Assembly: GCA_036264255.1 (NCBI GenBank)
Contig: DATARI010000050.1
Coordinates: forward strand, 1-8,087
Length of the DNA: 8,087 nucleotides
Source of the DNA: DASZIT01 sp036264255
GTDB lineage: Bacteria > Actinomycetota > Acidimicrobiia > Acidimicrobiales > RAAP-2
Direction: 5' to 3'
Under the pieces are notes generated by a model, which was given only the letters and a program-made list of their open reading frames with translations, was not told where the DNA came from and did not search any database. This document shows, piece after piece, positions 5,890 to 8,087 of the stretch. The translations under genes and the position numbers were made by a program. Numbering within the stretch: the first letter of the stretch is position 1; every line of letters starts with the position of its first letter.

Positions 5890-5917
5890 CCGTCGACGGA
5901 TCTGATCAGGTCGACGG
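5890..5917. repeat. eight-base inverted repeat across the deacetylase stop codon
   Basis: CCGTCGAC (5890-5897) and GTCGACGG (5910-5917) are exact inverted repeats. The 12-base loop contains the palindrome CTGATCAG (5902-5909), which includes the deacetylase stop. The minus-strand transcript could fold into a hairpin at its end. No T tract follows, so termination is uncertain. Each arm also contains the palindrome GTCGAC. Confidence 0.4.
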
Positions 5918-6703
5918 GGTCGGGGACGATGGGTGGGAGAGGAGTTGGCCAAGGGTCACCGCCCGGAGTCCCTTGTCCTCCAGTGATCGCCGCAGCGGCC
6001 CGAGGACACTCCGGGTGAGATCCCCGGTTCCGGCCCGACAGGAGACCTCGTTGTCGTGGAGCAGCAGGATCGCCCCCGGCGCCAGGCCCGGCTCCAGGCG
6101 ACGGAGGACCGGCTCCGGCTCGGTTTCGGCGAACTCCTTGCCCCACCGGCTCCACAAGATCACCTCCATCCCCTGTCGCTTCGCCTCCACCAGGGTGGCA
6201 GTGCAGAGCTGGCCGTAGGTCGGGCGGTAGAACCGGGGCGCCCGGCCGAGGATGTCGCGATGGGTCTGGACCGCGGCCTGGAGATCCGACCGGATGGCCC
6301 GCGGGCTCGAGAGCAGGTGATGCCGGTGTTCGAACCCGTGGCTGGCCACCTCGTGCCCCCGGGCCTCGATTTCCACCACGATGTCCGGATAGGCACGCAT
6401 CTGGACGCCGAGGACGAAGAACGTCGCCTGCATCCCCAGCTCGTCCAACGCGTCGAGGGTCCGGTCGGTGTCGGAGGCGGGGCCGTCGTCGAAGGTGAGA
6501 CCCACCTCGGGGTGGCGGCGATCGGCCCGCCATCGGCAGAGCCCCGCCGGGAGCGAACCGGGGGGACCCTTCCAAAAGGTCGGGAGGACGAGCACCGATG
6601 GGAGGAAGTAGGCCAACGCCGCCCCGGCCGCCCCGCTCGCCACCAACGCCGGGTGCCCGGCGAACGGCTTCTTCCGGGCCTCAGGGGTCGCGGTACCGGT
6701 CAC
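5906..6703 (-). CDS. membrane-anchored polysaccharide deacetylase (NodB domain, CE4 type)
   Basis: A 265-residue protein with an N-terminal signal anchor (hydrophobic from about 19 to 43, after the basic EARKKPF) and an extracytoplasmic NodB domain. CE4 enzymes remove N- or O-acetyl groups from peptidoglycan, chitin-like or other glycans with a metal. Motif 1 is LTFDDGP (69-75, Asp72 base and Asp73 metal ligand). Motif 2 is SHGFEH (121-126, His122 and His126). Motif 3 is FYRPTYG (158-164), motif 4 the stretch LWSRWGKEF (183-191), and motif 5 LLLHDN (213-218, His216). The metal triad is intact. Motif 3 has Thr for the usual second Pro, and motif 4 has EF where related proteins often have DW. 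GTG at 6703 shares four bases with the hydrolase stop (GTGA), so the genes are coupled. The frame is open further upstream, but that part is antisense-free overlap with the hydrolase gene. The glycan substrate is unknown. Confidence 0.87.
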   Translation of the reverse strand: MTGTATPEARKKPFAGHPALVASGAAGAALAYFLPSVLVLPTFWKGPPGSLPAGLCRWRADRRHPEVGLTFDDGPASDTDRTLDALDELGMQATFFVLGVQMRAYPDIVVEIEARGHEVASHGFEHRHHLLSSPRAIRSDLQAAVQTHRDILGRAPRFYRPTYGQLCTATLVEAKRQGMEVILWSRWGKEFAETEPEPVLRRLEPGLAPGAILLLHDNEVSCRAGTGDLTRSVLGPLRRSLEDKGLRAVTLGQLLSHPSSPTPST

Positions 6704-7584
6704 GACGAGGTGGGAACTCCGGCGTGGTCGGCGACCAGATCGGCCCAGCGGTCCCAGTAGGCGGGCGGGGAGTCGTGGCCCATGCCTTCGAGGACCTCGA
6801 AGCGGGCGCCGGGGATGCACTCGGCGGTCCGCCGGCCTCCGCTGATGTCGATGAGGGTGTCTTTGTCGCCGTGAATGACCAGGGCGGGCAGCCGCACCGA
6901 GCGGAGCCCCTCGGATCGGCTCCCGGAGGCGACGACGGCGGTGATCTGGCGGGCCACCCCGGCCGGGTAGAAGCAGCGGTCGTACGCCTCGGCGGCCTGC
7001 TGGGTCAGCCGGTCGGGGTCGTAGTGGTCGGGGCTGCCGAAGGTGCGGCCGGCCTCCAACTGCCGGGCGATGGCGGCGTCGCGGCTGGTGGCAGGAGGCC
7101 CGGTGAGGATGGCGAACGCCTCGGGGGTCGCCTGGCCGACGTCGGTGTCGCCGGTGGTGGACATGACCGACGTCATCGAGGCCAGGCGGTCGGGATGGTC
7201 GATGGCGAGCTGCTGGACGATCATCCCGCCCATCGACACCCCCATCACGTGGGCCCGGTCGATCCCGAGGTCGTCGAGGACGGCGACGGCATCGGTAGCC
7301 ATCTCGGCCAGCCGGTAGGCGACGACCGGTTCCTTCCCGTCCCGCAGCGCCTGGACCACCGCGCCCAACTCCGGCGTCACCTCTTTGAACTTGGTGGACA
7401 GCCCGACGTCTCGGTTGTCGAACCGGATGGTGAAGAATCCGCGGTCGACGAAGCGCTCGCACCATTCCGGCCGGTAACTGAGGCATTGGGACCCGAGCCC
7501 GTTGATCAACAACAAGGCAGGGTCGGCGGGGTCGCCGAACGTCTCGTAGTAGATGTCCACGGCGCCATGGTGGGCGTACGGCAT
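6700..7584 (-). CDS. alpha/beta-fold hydrolase, RdmC-like
   Basis: A 294-residue serine hydrolase, probably cytoplasmic, since no signal peptide is seen. The oxyanion region is LLLINGLGSQ (24-33). FDNRDVGLST (55-64) is the typical pattern of this actinobacterial subgroup. The nucleophile elbow is GVSMGG (115-120, Ser117). The acid is Asp242 in HGDKDTLI, and the base is His270 in MGHDSPP. The triad is complete. The nearest family in memory is that of the aclacinomycin methylesterase RdmC, but such proteins cover many esters and the substrate cannot be assigned. Start: ATG at 7584 with AGGGGGAGG five bases upstream. It follows the aminotransferase gene after 58 bases and overlaps the deacetylase start by four. 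Confidence 0.9.
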   Translation of the reverse strand: MPYAHHGAVDIYYETFGDPADPALLLINGLGSQCLSYRPEWCERFVDRGFFTIRFDNRDVGLSTKFKEVTPELGAVVQALRDGKEPVVAYRLAEMATDAVAVLDDLGIDRAHVMGVSMGGMIVQQLAIDHPDRLASMTSVMSTTGDTDVGQATPEAFAILTGPPATSRDAAIARQLEAGRTFGSPDHYDPDRLTQQAAEAYDRCFYPAGVARQITAVVASGSRSEGLRSVRLPALVIHGDKDTLIDISGGRRTAECIPGARFEVLEGMGHDSPPAYWDRWADLVADHAGVPTSS

Positions 7585-7589
7585 CGGAT

Positions 7590-7598
7590 CCTCCCCCT
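7590..7598 (-). promoter_or_regulatory. strong ribosome binding site of the hydrolase gene
   Basis: AGGGGGAGG on the minus strand lies five bases before the ATG at 7584 and settles the start. A TACAGT (7616-7611) further upstream fits TANNNT, but no -35 accompanies it, so a separate hydrolase promoter is only a weak possibility. Confidence 0.65.
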
Positions 7599-7642
7599 GC
7601 AGTTCAGCGCACTGTACCCGGACGTGGGGTTGGAGAGGGAAA

Positions 7643-8087
7643 TCAGTGACGGGCGGGTGCGGCGCTGGCTACCTCGGTGAGTGCTCGCCGGGCCGCCTCG
7701 ACGCACTGTTCCATTTGCCCGTCGGTCACGACCAGGGAGGGGCAGAAAGCCACCGTGGCGTCACCGATCGGGCGGGCGATGACCCCGTGGGTCAACAGCG
7801 CGTTCCGCAGGGCGGTGGCGTCGGTGCCCGACCCGAGGCCGAGGGCCCAGACCCCCTTGGTTCCCCGCACCTCGAGCACCGCCTCCCCGTCGACTAGCTC
7901 TCGCAGCCCGTCGCCCAGATGGGCGGCGATCCGGTCGGCGGAGCCGAGCAGCTGCTCCCGCTCCAAGATGTCGAGGTTGGCCATCGCCGCGGCCGCGCAA
8001 CTCGGATGGCCACTGTAGGTGTAGCCGTGCCGGAGCACCGTCTTGGGCTCCGACTCCAAGGGGTCCCGGACCGACGGGCCGACCAGG
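7643..8087 (-). CDS. class III aminotransferase (PLP), C-terminal part, cut by window edge
   Basis: 147 C-terminal residues of a fold-type I, class III transaminase, the group of omega-amino acid:pyruvate, 4-aminobutyrate and 7,8-diaminopelargonate aminotransferases. The visible hallmark is HGYTYSGHPSCAAAAMANLDILE, whose Thr normally binds the PLP phosphate of the partner subunit. The small C-terminal domain follows with VRGTKGVWALGL, GVIARPIGD, FCPSLVVTDGQMEQ and ALTEV. The catalytic lysine lies upstream, outside the window. The sequence continues without interruption from the right edge, and no start belongs here. The best resemblance is to proteins labelled aspartate aminotransferase family or omega-amino acid:pyruvate transaminase. 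The precise amine donor cannot be told from this half. Confidence 0.88.
   Translation of the reverse strand, partial: LVGPSVRDPLESEPKTVLRHGYTYSGHPSCAAAAMANLDILEREQLLGSADRIAAHLGDGLRELVDGEAVLEVRGTKGVWALGLGSGTDATALRNALLTHGVIARPIGDATVAFCPSLVVTDGQMEQCVEAARRALTEVASAAPARH

Noticed and set aside
6704..7486. N-terminal extension of the deacetylase frame through the hydrolase gene
   Set aside because: The extension is an Arg/Pro-rich shadow of the hydrolase. The deacetylase's own signal anchor begins just after the GTG at 6703, which overlaps the hydrolase stop.
6598..7680. 360-codon plus-strand frame opposite the hydrolase
   Set aside because: Antisense to a gene with a complete Ser-Asp-His triad; the translation is Gly/Val/Asp-rich without motifs.

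Overview
The window is high-GC DNA, densely coded on both strands with short gaps. The long antisense shadow frames come from a strong G/C third-position bias. Actinomycete-type proteins, TANNNT promoter elements close to start codons and GTGA/TGATG gene overlaps suggest an actinobacterium, possibly of the Acidimicrobiia lineage. That placement is an inference; no rRNA or marker gene is present.

Left two thirds (1-5838): a molybdenum-hydroxylase locus. On the minus strand are a MogA/MoaB-type molybdopterin adenylyltransferase (1060-1527) and an XdhC-type maturation factor. The XdhC factor is split into two overlapping reading frames (654-965 and 1-654, the latter running off the left edge). 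Diverging from mog is a plus-strand pyridoxamine-phosphate-oxidase-fold flavoprotein (1604-2161). After a 166-base regulatory gap come the Tat-exported molybdopterin-binding subunit (2328-4730), its [2Fe-2S] subunit (4739-5215) and a MocA-type cytidylyltransferase (5290-5838). Together they suggest a two-subunit hydroxylase of the isoquinoline 1-oxidoreductase (IorAB) type. Its cofactor would be made by Mog, converted to the cytosine dinucleotide form by MocA and delivered by XdhC. The enzyme would be folded in the cytoplasm and exported by Tat. No FAD subunit or cytochrome is in view, so the electron acceptor is unknown, and so is the substrate.

Right third (5906-8087): three minus-strand genes in operon arrangement. 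They are the C-terminal part of a class III (PLP) aminotransferase running off the right edge, an RdmC-like alpha/beta hydrolase, and a membrane-anchored NodB-type polysaccharide deacetylase whose GTG start overlaps the hydrolase stop. They converge on mocA. The 67-base gap between carries a GC-rich hairpin, and a second dyad spans the deacetylase stop.

No mobile element, CRISPR array, tRNA or rRNA is visible, and no intergenic gap exceeds 170 bases. I do not see a clearly undescribed system. The most interesting points are the split xdhC, the permuted exported hydroxylase without an electron-transfer partner, and the compact regulatory spacers.
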